A stretch of DNA of 64,000 bases from Blastomyces gilchristii SLH14081 (Eukaryota > Ascomycota > Eurotiomycetes > Onygenales > Ajellomycetaceae). Position numbers and translations under genes: made by a program. Of the stretch, positions 47,650 through 60,120 are shown piece after piece; the first letter of the stretch is position 1; each line of letters starts with the position of its first letter. A model generated the notes under the pieces. The model ran no database searches. It had not been told where the DNA came from and saw only the letters and a program-made list of their open reading frames with translations. The stretch covers positions 3,188,386 to 3,252,385 of the forward strand of contig NW_003101682.1 in assembly GCF_000003855.2 (NCBI RefSeq), in the 5' to 3' direction.

Positions 47650-49545
47650 ATAACTTCTGTGAACAATTACTTTGTATATATATATCTCTGAATCTTTCTC
47701 TTCAATCAATTGAAAACCCTGAATTCCAAACACTTCTTCAAATACTTAATTCAAATCTTCATATTTCACATCAATTCTGTCTTCAGTTCAATCTTGAGAC
47801 ACACTACAAAGTCAATATGCAACATCTAGAATCAGAGTTGAAGAATCATTGAAGAGTGTCTCTCACAGTGAATATATAAACTAGTACAAATAATCTTACA
47901 TTTATAAGAGTTATATATTATTACATTGATGAGAACTGAACTTATCAAGAGACATTAATTGAATTTGAATCATTGATCAGTAGTCATACTGAGAATTATA
48001 TAACAGAGATATTAATGACTGGGATTAAAAATAACTATTGAAATATTAGTCTCGGTCTTCTTATAATTACAACTGACAATGCTGTGAATAACTACACTAT
48101 GATGAAGAGCTTGGAGCAAAAATTGGCTTTGTATTTCTGAAATGATAAACAAGGTCATATCTTCTGCATTACTCATGTGATTCAACTTGTGATGCAAACA
48201 CTGATAAAGAATCTTAATATCAAGATGAAGAATAATGAGATGACTGGTTCTTGAGATGAGAATGAGATAGAAGTGATTACTCAAGTAACTTTTATATTCA
48301 CTTTACAAAAGATAATATTTTTTAATAACACTTTTTAATATTGCTTTTTAATAATACTTTTTGATAATACTACTGTTAATTTTGAATAGATTGACTAATA
48401 ATTTAAATATTATAGATTTGAAATATTGTTAATATGATTTATATCTCTTCTAAATAATAACAATGATTTCATAATATTTAATAAATAAACAAATCAGTCA
48501 CATCACTGAATATGATACAGAATGTTAAAACACAGTGAAGTTCAATATATAAGATAACTGTTCAGACTCTTCAATTACATCAGATAATTGATCATTGAGT
48601 GTAACACTCTGATCAGAAAAAGATTCAGATATTGAAACTTTCTGATATGAAGTAAACTCAGTTGAAATATGTGATTGATTTATTGTTTCAGTTTTATAAA
48701 ATAATAAAGACAGTCTTAATCACTTATACACTAATGCTGCAGTCAGTCTGATGAGTGTATAATAGTTTATTTACTCATCTTGAGAAGCAGTTGAATCACT
48801 TAAAAAGAAATTCAGTCTGAGATAATACTATAGTGCAGGCTATTGTTGCTGTAAGAAATAAACTGGCATATTATTACAGCAAAATAGAATAATTTTTTAC
48901 AGAGTACTATGCTGTAGCAGCTCTACTAAATCCCTCTTATCAAGTTAACATCTACACTTCTCAAGATTGAACAGAGAAGAAATGAGACTCATATATTAAA
49001 TTAGCCTGAGACTACTACAATGCTAACTATCAGAGATTTGAATGAGCAGATGTTCAAGATATGAAGACAGTGAAATACAATTCTCTAGTAAGTAATGATC
49101 TTTGATAATACTTCATATCACATAGAACTATAATACTAACTTTGAAACAGAACTTGCATACATTGATTATAACTGAAAATCAGGCAAAACTACATGCTTA
49201 TAAAACTGAATTTAACTGCTATCTTCAAGATGATTCAATGAATTTACATGTCAAATCAATTCTAGAGTTATGAAAAATTGTTAAGAGTACATATTCAACT
49301 GTTGCACTGATGATGTATGATATTCTGACAATTTCATTGACAGAGGTAGAAATGAAGTGAAAGTTCAACTCAAGTCAAGATATTTATCACTATCACTGAG
49401 AACAATTACAAGGAGAAACAATCAAGAAACTCATGATTATAAAACATAGAATTATCAGACAGTTTAATACCTCTGATCACAGTATATCAGAGAAGTGTAG
49501 TTTTCATGAGAAAGTGAAGAATAAACTTGCACAAGAATGTATTTA
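47650..49545 (+). pseudogene. hAT transposase relic (RNase H-like core and C-terminal dimerisation region)
   Basis: Plus-strand translation shows a hAT pattern: ENPEFQTLLQILNSN, YYYIDEN, TYQETLIEFESLISSHTENY, then LLITTDNAVNNYTMMKSLEQ and HIFCITHVIQLVMQTLIKNL. The C-terminal segment ILTISLTEVEMK with FNSSQDIYHYH fits the dimerisation region. At least two introns are suggested, for example 49089-49150 (GTAAGTAAT...TACTAAC...AACAG) and about 48285-48418. Multiple in-frame stops make it a pseudogene. No BED zinc finger was seen. Confidence 0.8.
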
Positions 49546-49950
49546 GTTGTTTCATGAGTGTTATCAATAATTGTTATCAAATTCTGATTATATAAGCAAT
49601 CACTGAATGAACTGAATGAGACTGATTTTGATCTTCAGTCTCAGTCTCATTCTGATTTTGAAAGAATGATCATCTTTCACAGTTTATTCTGGAAAATTAC
49701 TCTCATTTCACTGTTCTTAAATTAAATCTGGTCATTTTTCATGTCATTTCTCTCAGAAATGGTCCATTTTCAGATTTTTTTGAGGCTTGGTCCTGGTGGG
49801 ACTCACGCCAAGAAATGTATGAGATCAGACCAAATGGGACCAAATGTGAAATTCATGGTCCCGGCGGCCAGTCTAAATGAGACTATCAAAAATTCTGGTC
49901 CTGGTCTCAGACACGGTCACATGATCAGTCTAGACCAGTCTAATCACATC

Positions 49951-50332
49951 TAATAGCATGTCTAAAAACTGATGAGAAGTGCAGACTTTTTCAGAATATG
50001 ATAATTTCATCTACAAAGTAATTCATAGTTATCATGTCAGTGTGATTCTAAATGTCTTAAAGAATAGTGTATAAAGAAGCAGTGAGTAAAAGAGTATTTA
50101 ATTAATACTGCTCTACTTATTGAGAAAAAACTTCACACTCAGATGAATATCATATATGCGAATATAATAAGATGTAAGAAAAAGAGAATGAGAGTGATAA
50201 ATCAGATTCAAAGAAGTCTGCTCTCTACTCAGAAGAATAAAAGAGAGATAATTATTCTCAGAATTGTATAATAATAACAGAAAACAGAAAACAGAAATTA
50301 TATAATAATATAATAATAGATACTGTTTATAA
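49951..50332 (+). pseudogene. Gypsy-3 internal 5' region
   Basis: Aligns with gypsy-1 from 54194 onward (TAATAGCATGTCTAAAAA, then ATTCATAGTTATCATG and TCAAAGAAGTCTGCTC), with RIP differences. Together with the LTR at 42942-43107 it is one element split by the hAT nest. It is cut at 50332, where LINE B begins. Confidence 0.75.
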
Positions 50333-53300
50333 CACTCTTAAAAAACTCTATAATTGCAGGAGACTTCAATGCACATTATCTCTGATGAAACTCAGAGTGC
50401 ATAAGAGCAGTAAGAGTAGATAAACTGATTAAATAAACTTTTGAGCATTCAATAGATTTAGTTAACAAGTCTGATCAACAAACATTCTTTAGAAAAGGCA
50501 TGAAACAGAAATCTAATATAGATCTAACTTTCATGTCACAAAATCTAATTGAAAAAAGACTTATAAACTGATTTATTAATTCAAATGAAACCTGAGAATC
50601 AGATCATGAGATCATTCAATTTGATATTGAACTGAGTAAAAAACAAAGAAGTGAAAATCCTCTTCTCTCTAATCAGTATAACTTTGAAAAAGCTGATTGA
50701 AAAGCAGTTGAAGAAAGAGTAAAACAGCTGAAATCTGAAAGGCAGAGTGAGCTCTATTGAAATCAAAGTCAAGATATCTCAAATAAAATGCTTGAGAATA
50801 GAGTAAAGCGGATTACATCTATTCTTCTAACAAGTATTTTCAAAGCTGTCAGAAATGAATATTTTGCAGATATTAAAAGAGCTAAAACAGACTGCTGAAA
50901 TAAATTTCTTGAAGAAGCACAAGAAAAGAAAGTTTCTAAAGCTTTTAACTATAGTAAAACAAGAACTGTAGCAAAACTTCCAGCTCTAGAATATGAGTTT
51001 CAGAATGAATTATATACAGCAAATTCTTTTGAGAAAAAATGTCAAGCTTTTATGAGAATTCTCTTTCAAAACTCATCAGATTCAGACTCAGAGAAAGAGA
51101 ATATATCACTTCATAACTATATTAATGAAGATGACTGAGAATGGCCTGAGCTTACACAAGATGAGTTAGAGTCAGCTATCTTCTCAAGTTCAGTTAAAGC
51201 TGCTGCAGGGCCTGACTCAATCAATCACTTGATTATTCAAAATACATACCTCTACTTAAAGAATGAATATTTCGAGCTCATTTTCAATCTCTTGAACAAT
51301 GAATATCATTCTGAATACTGGAGAGAAGCCACTGAAGTGATTCTTACAAAACCTAATAAAGAAACTTCAATTCCTAAGTTATATAGAGTAATGTCTCTAT
51401 TAAACTGTCTAGAAAAGGTTTTAGAAAAGATAATAGCTACTTAACTATCTTTTATAAGGTCTATTAATAATTCTCTTTTATTCAGTGAGTAAATGAGAGA
51501 TAGAAAGTAATATTCTGCAATTGACACTGTTCTCTCAGTTGTTCATGATATTTAAATAGTAAAGTATGAAGATCTGATCTCAACTGCAGTTTTTATTGAT
51601 ATAAAAGAAGCATTTAATCATGTTTCAAAGTCAAAGTTAATTCAGACTTTGAAGATGTTAAAACTATCACTTTCTCTAATAAAATAAGTTAACTGTTTTA
51701 TATCTAAAAGAATCATACAATTATTCTTTGATGAAATAAAATAAGACAAGACTGAGATAAAAATAGAAGTACTGTAAGAATCTTCAATCTCACTTATTTT
51801 ATTTATAATATACACTGCATATCTATTCAAAAATAATGATATGAAAATAGTGCAATCTCTGAGTTATATGAATGATATTGATCTAGTCTACAGCTCAAAA
51901 ACAATTAAAGAGAATTTAGAAGTGATTGAGAAAGCAGTAAAGAAAATATTTATTAGAGCAGATATTAATCTAATTCAATTTAATATGAATAAAACTGAGT
52001 TAATGCATTTCTTTTCTAGATTCAATGAGAAAGAACTATCTCTAACTCTTTTAAATAGAGAGATTAAACCCAGTGTAAATATCAAATAATTAGAAGTATG
52101 ATTAAACTCTAAGTTAAATTTTAAATATCATATTCAACAAAGAACTGTCAAGGCAGAAAGACTATTAAACAACATAATCAGACTATTACATACAGAGAGA
52201 GATCTATTCTTCCAGGCTATGAAACAGTTATATATAGCCTGTATTATCTCAGTAGCTGATTATGAAGTTCAAGTTTGATAAAATAATTAAGAAAATTTCA
52301 CTGAACTTTTTCAAAGTCTGCAAAACAGAGCTTTGAGAAGAATTCTGAGAGTATTCAAATCATCTTCTATTAAAGCAATGAAGATTGAAGCTTCAATTCT
52401 ATCTTCTACTGTTAGATTTGAAAGGGCCTGTATAAACTATACTCTGAGAGTTATAAAGATAAGCTTGAATCATATAATCAGAGAAAGAGTCTCTTCATCA
52501 TTTTCATCAATTAACTCTGAAAATGAACTAGATTGAAATAGATTTCTTGATTAAAATAAAAATAATTCTTCAAAGAAAATGCCTTCTCAACTATACAGAC
52601 TATACTCACTAATTAAAGAGTAATTTTCTTCTTTAAATATTGAAAAAGTTGATCATGAGAAGATATCTCTCTGAAGAGAAAAGCTTGATTCTCTTATAGA
52701 CTTATAAATAAGTGAACTATCTAAAGAGAAAGAATATGAACAGTATTTGAAGAGAATTTCTACAATTAATATAGAAGACTCTATTCTGATTTATTCAGAT
52801 GACTTAAAAAATGAGAATTTGAATAGATTAGACACAGACATTGCTTATACTGAAGATAAGATCAATTTTATTTCAGATTTCTGAAATCTAGACAGTGAAT
52901 CTGAAGTCTTTGATACTGAAATATTTATAATAGTGAAAGCTTTCAAACTCATTGAAATAAAATCTTATAAAAGAGAAAATAGTTTGAAAGAGATATGAAT
53001 ATTCTCTGATAGTCAAGCTGTCTTAAAAAGACTTAGAAATAGTCAGATTCATAATAATTAAATGAATCTTGAACTGATCTTAAACTCTGTTTTGAAAATT
53101 CAAAAGAGAAGAATATCAAAGCTGATAATTTATCTGCACTAAGTTCCTGCTCATATGAACATTCATGACAATGAATTGGCTGATTCAGCTGCAAAAAAGA
53201 GTTCAGAATTAAGCAGATCTATTCAAAAAATTATGTCCTGGTCTTTTATAAAGAGAAAGATAAAAGAATATTATTTAGATAAGTGAAATGAAAGCTGACA

Positions 53301-54013
53301 GAAATAAAAGAAGAGTATACATTATTCAAGATTTGAAACAAAACCCAAGTGGAAATCTTGTTCAATTAAATGTAAAAAGAAAATATTCTCATCTATAATA
53401 CAGCTGAAACTAGGACATGGCTATTTCAAATCTTATATGTAAAGATTTGATGATAGATTTGATTCAATAGAATGCTCATTCTGCAATGCAAATGAGAATT
53501 CTGAGCATATTGTAATGCACTGTGCATTATACAATAGTTTCAGAGTCAGATTGAAAGAGAAGTATAATCTAAATCAATTAAATATAAGATTCTTATTCTC
53601 AACTGAGACAGGAATTAAATACTTAATAGACTTTCTATCAGAAACTCAAGCAGCTACAGGAAAAAGACTAAATTCAGAAATATCTGAATATGAAGAGGAG
53701 AAAATTGATCAGATATAGTCTGTTAAAACAGCTATATACTATCTTTTGATAATTTGTTTTGTTACAGTCTCTCTTTACTTTACTTTTTCTTTCTATTCTT
53801 TTCTATCTATTTATTTAATGTGTCTATCTTTAACACTGTGTTCTCTTTTCTTTTGTCATGATATTGTCAAATGATTTCAAAGTATCAGAAGATGTTAAAA
53901 TACTGCAATTTGTAAACAGTTTTTATATTCTGAGCTGAAATTTTCTGAATTTGCATATCTGAAATTGGTGAATGTATAATAGTTAACTTTATAGATATAG
54001 GAAAAACCCTGAG
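50333..54013 (+). pseudogene. LINE B, 5'-truncated (endonuclease, RT, RNase H); 3' end continues at 62320-62395 beyond gypsy-1
   Basis: Starts inside the AP-type endonuclease (IIAGDFNAHYL near 50353, NIDLTFMSQN, SDHEIIQFDI). The RT includes AAAGPDSINHLIIQ, REATEVILTKPNKETSIPKL and SYMNDIDLVYSS at the catalytic site (expected YVDD). RNase H (IYSDD, FSDSQAVLKR, VPAHMNIHDNELADSAAK) and a CSFC...EHIVMHC motif end at about 53718. Stops are mostly TGA at Trp positions. Gypsy-1 interrupts the 3' UTR after TGAG at 54013. The last 76 bp, with the (AAT)n tail, resume at 62320. Confidence 0.82.
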
Positions 54014-54193
54014 TGTGGTTCGGAAGAACGTACGACCGTCGGATAATAACGCGGCCGCTTCCGAACTACTAGCTTATGAGTGTAAAGGGGGGCCATAGCG
54101 GCCACTAATTAATTTAGCATATGATATTACAATATATAAGAAGCCGGCGTACGTCTGTAATTGTATGCTGGCTTAATGAACCTTTGAATCACA
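54014..54193 (+). repeat. 5' LTR of gypsy-1
   Basis: 180 bp, TGTGGTTCGGAAG to TTTGAATCACA. Unusually GC-rich for this tract (GCGGCCGC, AGGGGGGCC, GCGGCC), so less affected by RIP than the interior. The sequence after it (TCTGATAGCATG) should be the primer-binding site; I cannot match it to a tRNA. Confidence 0.88.
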
Positions 54194-54689
54194 TCTGATA
54201 GCATGTCTAAAAATCGGTGAGAAGCGCAGGCTCCTTCAGAGCGTGATAATTTCATCTACAAAGTGATTCATAGTTATCATGCCAGTGTGGTTCTAGAATG
54301 TCTCAAAAGATAGTGTACAAAGAGTGATGAGCAGAAGAGCATCTGATTGATGCTGCTTCACTTGTTAAGAGAAAACTTCACACTCAGATGAATGCCATGT
54401 ATGAGACGCGAATGAATGAGATGTGAGAAAGGAAATGAAAGCAGTGAACCAGATTCAAAGAAGTCTGCTCCCTACTCAAAAGAAGAATAAAAGAGAGAAG
54501 TGACCATCACTGAAGTTGTACAATGATAACAAAAATCATATAATGATATAGTGATATAACAATATAGTGACATAATGATACAGTGATATAATAATATAGT
54601 AACATAATAATACAGTGATATAATGATAGACATTATACAATCAATGAGAAATCACTGAAATGAATATCTTCTCTAGTTAATACAAATAA

Positions 54690-57600
54690 CACTCTTCCAT
54701 GCTATCTGAACTGAAAGATATGCAGAATCTCTCAGAGGGTTTACTCAAAGCAGTAAGAAAAGTGACTGAGACTGCTGAACTGAAATTAAAGCTTCATATG
54801 TGTATGAGAATTCTAAATGAGATTGAGGCCTTGTGTACACAGTGACAGGCTGAGATAAAAGTCAAACAATAATTGACATTTGCTGTGAATCAAGCATTCA
54901 CTATGAAGAGTTTCACTGACACAATTGCTATCATTAATAAGAATAGAGAAAATCAGATCTTAGACCTGCAGCAGAAGATTGAATATTTATACAGACAGAT
55001 AACTACACTGAATCTGAAGATCTCATCATAATTGTTTATAATCTCTTCAGAAGTGTACACATCATCAGAGATCACTGTGCAGAATGAGAATCTGAGCATG
55101 AGATATATTAAGCTGAGAGATCTGCTGAAGTTATTAAGCTTTAATAATGACTGAAAAAATAATGCTGCAATCAGCTGGCTAAGTCAGATGCAATCATATT
55201 ATTGAATTGAATATGAACTTACAGACAGACAGTTAACAGAATTTCAACAAGTCTTAAAATCTACTGTGTTTCTACATGAAAAAGCAAAGTTATTATAAAT
55301 GACTGATGAAAAGATAAATCTTACAGATCTGAAGTGATATTCATTCTCATAAATATGAAATGAGTTTTTCAAATGAATCTTACATAACTTTGAGAAAGTG
55401 AATATATAAGATAAATGTTATAAATGCTTTACTGAGTGTAGATAAGTGAGTAATTTTATATTATACTTCACACACTTCAGCTTATACTATCTCACATTGA
55501 ATGAAGAGCTTTCAACATCTTTCTATTTACAGATCTTTATTCACAGTCTTATATCTAAGTTGAGAGTGAAATGAAAATGCTTAATCTCACAGTCAGACAC
55601 AGTGAAGAAAGTATACAATATTCTTATTATACAGAAATAAGCAAGTCAATTGCAACAGAAAATACTGCAATTGAGTATATCTCAGTGAAGAACAGATAAT
55701 CAGACTTCTATAACACAAGTTACACACTCAGATGTGATAAATCTAGATCTGAATATCATCACTAAAGTGCTGAATTCTCTGAAAAAGAGATTCTCTGAGT
55801 GAAAATCTTGATATCATGAGTATTGAGCTTACTTCAACTGCAGATGCTAAAATTATGATGTAAAAGATTACATTCAGTGTACACAGTTAAGAGAAGTAAG
55901 AGAGTTAAAAAACTAGTAGAATCAGTGAGCTCAGAGACACTCACTGATATTCTATGAAAAGTCTTCAAAGTGAAAGAGATGCTCACATTAAATGACTCTC
56001 TGAATTCTGTAAATGTAAAGAAGAAGCAGACTTCTGAATAAGATATAGATGAGAATAATGAAGTGAACACTTATCTCAATATCTTAAGACCTGAAATGTT
56101 AATATATAAGAGACACTTGAGTAAGAATTGAGAGATAACTGTAAAAGTATTAGCAGACACAGAAGCTTCTATATAATATATTAATAATTATATGATCTGA
56201 AGATTGAAAGAGGTCTGCTGAGTGAAGAATTTCTGATATATAAGATTATCTGATAACTGATATTTGATATCATCTGCAAGAGTAAGAGTTTCCTTGTACT
56301 TCAGAGAATGATCTGACTATATTTGAGTACAAGAGCTGCAGAACATGAAATACAATCTTATTCTCAGACTCAATTGATTTCAAAGATTCAATCTGCAGAT
56401 TCAATGATGTACATGTCATATGCAGTTGACTGATAGGAAGAAAATGATTCATACAATTCTATCAACTGATATAAGAAGAATATTTCACATCTCTGATATA
56501 GAAGAGTTAAATCTGCTTATATATTAATAAGCAAAGAGAATAATTTGTAAGATCTTATCTGAAGTCATTCTGTATATCATACAGGATCTGAAAGTGAAGA
56601 AAATCAAGATAAAGAATATATAAAAGAATAAGTGTATGAAGAAGCTTCTGAAGAAGTATGAAAAGATCTTTTAAACAGATCTTTCACTGAAATTGTCACT
56701 GAAATAAGGATTTGTACATGAGATTGATACAGAGGATGCAAAACCAGTCAATCAGAATGCATATTCTCTGTCACAAACACATCTCAAAGAACAGAAGCAT
56801 CAGATCACTGACCTTCTAGAACATGGTCTTATATAACTCTCATCAAGTGTATGAGACTTTCCAGTTCTATTCATGAAAAAGACAGGTGAGGAGTGACAGA
56901 TGTATATCAATTATTAAGCACTTAACAAGCTTATGATCAAGAATGAATATTCACTGTCATGAATTCAATAACAGTTGAATACAGTCAGAAACACCTGATA
57001 TCTATTGAAGATCAATCTTCTCTCAGAATACTGACAGATCTGTGTAGATGAACTATCAGTCTTATGAACTATATTTAATATATAATGAGAGAAGTTTGAA
57101 TTCCTGGCAATGTCATTCAGTCTGATAAATGTACTCATCATCTTTCAAATAATGATGAATATAATTCTTTATAAACAGAATGAAATCTTATATCTCATAT
57201 ATCTCAATAACATTCTAGTCTTTTCAAACTCATATAATGAATATTTAAAGTATCTTGATAAAGTGCTTACAACTCTGACAGAGTATAAGCTCTATATCAA
57301 ATCAATCAAGTGTGTGTTTGAAATGAAAGAGTTGAAGTTTGTAGAACATGTAGTAAGTGATGACTGTATACACTTCATTCTGAAGAAATTGAATGTCATA
57401 GTGAATTGACTGTGACTGAGAAATATACATTATATATAACAGTTTCTTGAATTAATCTCATACTACTGCAGATTTATCAAGGATTTTGTATGAATATCTG
57501 CATCACTCTCAGATCTCTTAAGAGAAATGAATACAAATCTGTGAAAGAAGAAGTTTCATTCAATTATCTGAAATACTGTGTATGAAGAGACTTTTCTCAC

Positions 57601-59150
57601 ACTGAGAAAATGTATAATAATATTCTCAGTGCTTATTCAATCAGATTGTGATAAATCTTTCTACATTGAGATGAACATATCTGAATGAGCTATTGAAGGC
57701 ACTGTTCTACAGATGAGTAAGAACAGCAAGCTGCACTCAGTGATGTACAATGATAGAAAACTATCAGATGCTGAGCTCAATTACTCAGTGCATGAAAAGA
57801 AATTACTAGTGATTAAGCACACACTGATATTGTGAGATAGATATATTGACAACAGGTATATAACAATGATGATCACAGATTATGAAAGTCTCATCTATCT
57901 ATAATTAACAATAAAACCTTTCAAACACTTAGTATATTGAATCTTGAAGTTTCAAGTGTACAATCTTCATATTAAATACTGAAAGAGATCAGACACTGTG
58001 ATGCCTGATATAATCAGTCACAGACTCAATTTTATGAATGAGAATTCTGTGAACTAGACACAAGAAATGTTCATGTTAAATGCACTGAGAGAATGTAAGA
58101 AATCAGAATGAGTGAATATCATGATCTCTCACTTGAAGAATGACAAGATGTCAGATGACAAGTGTCTTATGAAAGTAGTAGAAGAGATGCTTCTGAACTT
58201 CAAGCTGAGAAAATTGAAAAATAACATTGTGCTTTATCACAATCTAGGATATACAGAAGCTCTCTATCTAGAACCTTTATTTAGACACAACTTGATAGCT
58301 CACATACACAAGGAATTCAGTCACTTAGAAAGCCCTGAACTCATGAATATACTCAAATCAAGAGTATACTGATCAAGCATGATCAAGAACATTCAGATGT
58401 ACACTCACAAGTGTCTGAATTGCCAGGTCATGAAAGAATCTAAGAAAGGATTAGAATATGAGAAAGTATAACATCAGATGAAGTGTATAATACAACTGTT
58501 CAAACAATGAGAGATGAATCTCATAGATATATTACTGCAAATATCAAATGAAAATCAATAAATAATCACTGCTATTGATTACACTACTGACTGACCAGTT
58601 GTGAAAGCAGTTTCAGAGATAACAGAGAAGATGATAATGAAGTTTCTATATAATAAGATCTATATTAACTATAGAATGCTGTGTGAGATTCTAACTGATA
58701 ACAGTGCAAATCTCATAGAAGAAGCAGTGAGGCATTTCATGAGCCAGTTACAGACAAGATATTATGGAATAATATTATATCATTCATGAACAAACAGAAA
58801 GATGAAACACTTGAATGAAATCTTGAGCAACATGCTGACAAAATATCTAGTGAACAAGTCTACAAGATTATAAGATGAATATCTCAGTCAGGCACTATTA
58901 GTCATGTGAATTCAGCAGTATACAGTCTTCAAGCATTTATTATTCTATCTGTTGTATGAATTGCATCCGCGCATCTCAGAGAATGCTTCAGAAAAGATAG
59001 AAGAGAAAACAGCAGCTGCAGATACAACAGTCACAGACATAACAGTCATGAATATAGAACTAAGATTGAAAGAGATCAGTCACACATGTGCAAAAGCTAA
59101 TAAGTTACTTCTGAACTGAGTAATTCAATTGAAAAGAATACAAGACTCAC
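54690..59150 (+). pseudogene. Gypsy-1 gag-pol relic
   Basis: Order by plus-strand translation with stops: a gag-like coiled-coil and capsid region (about 54700-55600), an aspartic-protease-like stretch VLADTEAS near 56149-56172, and RT from about 56700 (PVLFMKKTGEE). The catalytic site reads YLNNILVFS instead of YLDD (near 57200), then FEMKELKFVEHVVS. Next come RNase H (about 57640-57900) and integrase with an HxxxH...CxxC finger (58299-58425), AIDYTTD near 58570 and EILTDNSANLIEEAVRHF (about 58686-58740). The C-terminal part continues past 58900 without a clear chromodomain. Frame breaks are mostly TGG to TGA. Confidence 0.83.
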
Positions 59151-60120
59151 TAGTTAAGAAATTGAGTCTCAAGATGAAAATGTGAGTTCTTATATATAAT
59201 GAGAGTTCTGAGAAGTTCCAATCTAGGTGATTTGAGTTATATAAAATACTCAAATCACATTCTCTGAGAACATACACATTGAAAGAATCAGAGAGATGAG
59301 TCTTACACAACTTAATTAATAATTCATAACTTATGAAAGTAAAGATATAAGATCTGAGTGAATTATAATCATTCACAGCACTATCATCAGTGTTGAAAAA
59401 GAAGAAACTTATAATTAAAAAGTCTCACAAAGTAAGAGAAATCATAGATACTTATGAATCAGATGATCTCACTTATTCTGATCTTTTCATAATTATAAGA
59501 AAAGAATGAGAAGTAATGAAGAAATCAGACAAATATCACACTTTAATAAGTGATGAGACTGTAGCTGGTTATATAATAATATACTGCAGACAGTGAGTGT
59601 AACACAGTAAAGAGTAGTCTTAAAGTAGCAGACTTATACATGAATCAGATTGCAGAAGAAAAAGAAATTCAGAGTTGAATTCAACTATTTACACCAGTTC
59701 AATCACAGAGATTATAGAGGATAAACTATTTAAAACATCTGCAGATGTGTGAGACTAAGTTATCTCAATCTCTGAGAACACTCAGAGATCAGGTGAGATT
59801 AGTTTCAATAAGTCATTTACTATAGTAATCTGAGCAGGTGAAGAGAGACAGTATAATACATGAGACAGAATCATAAAAAGTGAAAGCTGTTAAATCTAGT
59901 CACTGAACACTGTATTATATAGAGATTGTGTAAGAGTAGTAACTAACAGATAAAGAAAAAGTATAAGAAAAGAAAAGAGATAATGAATTAATCATTAATT
60001 ATAAGAGTCAGCTGTAAAAGATAAATGTTATTATATATATCTCATTCATTTTCATACACTATATATTTAATCTATTTCCAATGCCATGTCATCTGAAAAA
60101 TGTCAAAAACAAAGAAAATC

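Larger units (their letters stand above)
44019..49875 (+). mobile_element. hAT-family DNA transposon, 5.86 kb, with transposase relic
   Basis: Begins TAGACTGACCGTGTAACC and ends CCCGGCGGCCAGTCTA. It is flanked by a perfect 8 bp TSD AATGAGAC at 44011-44018 and 49876-49883, inside MITE-B. TSD length and transposase type both indicate hAT. The terminal 100 or so bp are the same as those of the four MITEs, so the MITEs are internal-deletion forms of this element. The right end (about 49740-49875) is GC-richer and less mutated than the middle. Both ORF regions carry stops, so this copy is not active as read. Confidence 0.88.
43561..49932. mobile_element. MITE-B, reverse orientation, inserted in the end of MITE-A, split by the full hAT
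   Basis: Parts 43561-44018 and 49884-49932 join to 507 bp. It starts TAAACTGGCCGC (RIP form of TAGACTGG) and ends GGTCACATGATCAGTCTA. Flanks AATCAGTC (43553-43560) and GACCAGTC (49933-49940) differ by transitions from a common GGCCAGTC, which lies in the terminus of MITE-A. Confidence 0.78.
43110..49942. mobile_element. MITE-A with nested MITE-B and full hAT
   Basis: MITE-A is 43110-43560 plus 49941-49942, about 453 bp without its inserts, with one internal deletion relative to other copies. It is flanked by an identical ATCACATC at 43102-43109 and 49943-49950. It begins TAGACAGACTG and ends CAGTCTA. Its target is the LTR/internal junction of gypsy-3, whose unbroken form is seen at 54183-54205 in gypsy-1. 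Confidence 0.8.
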
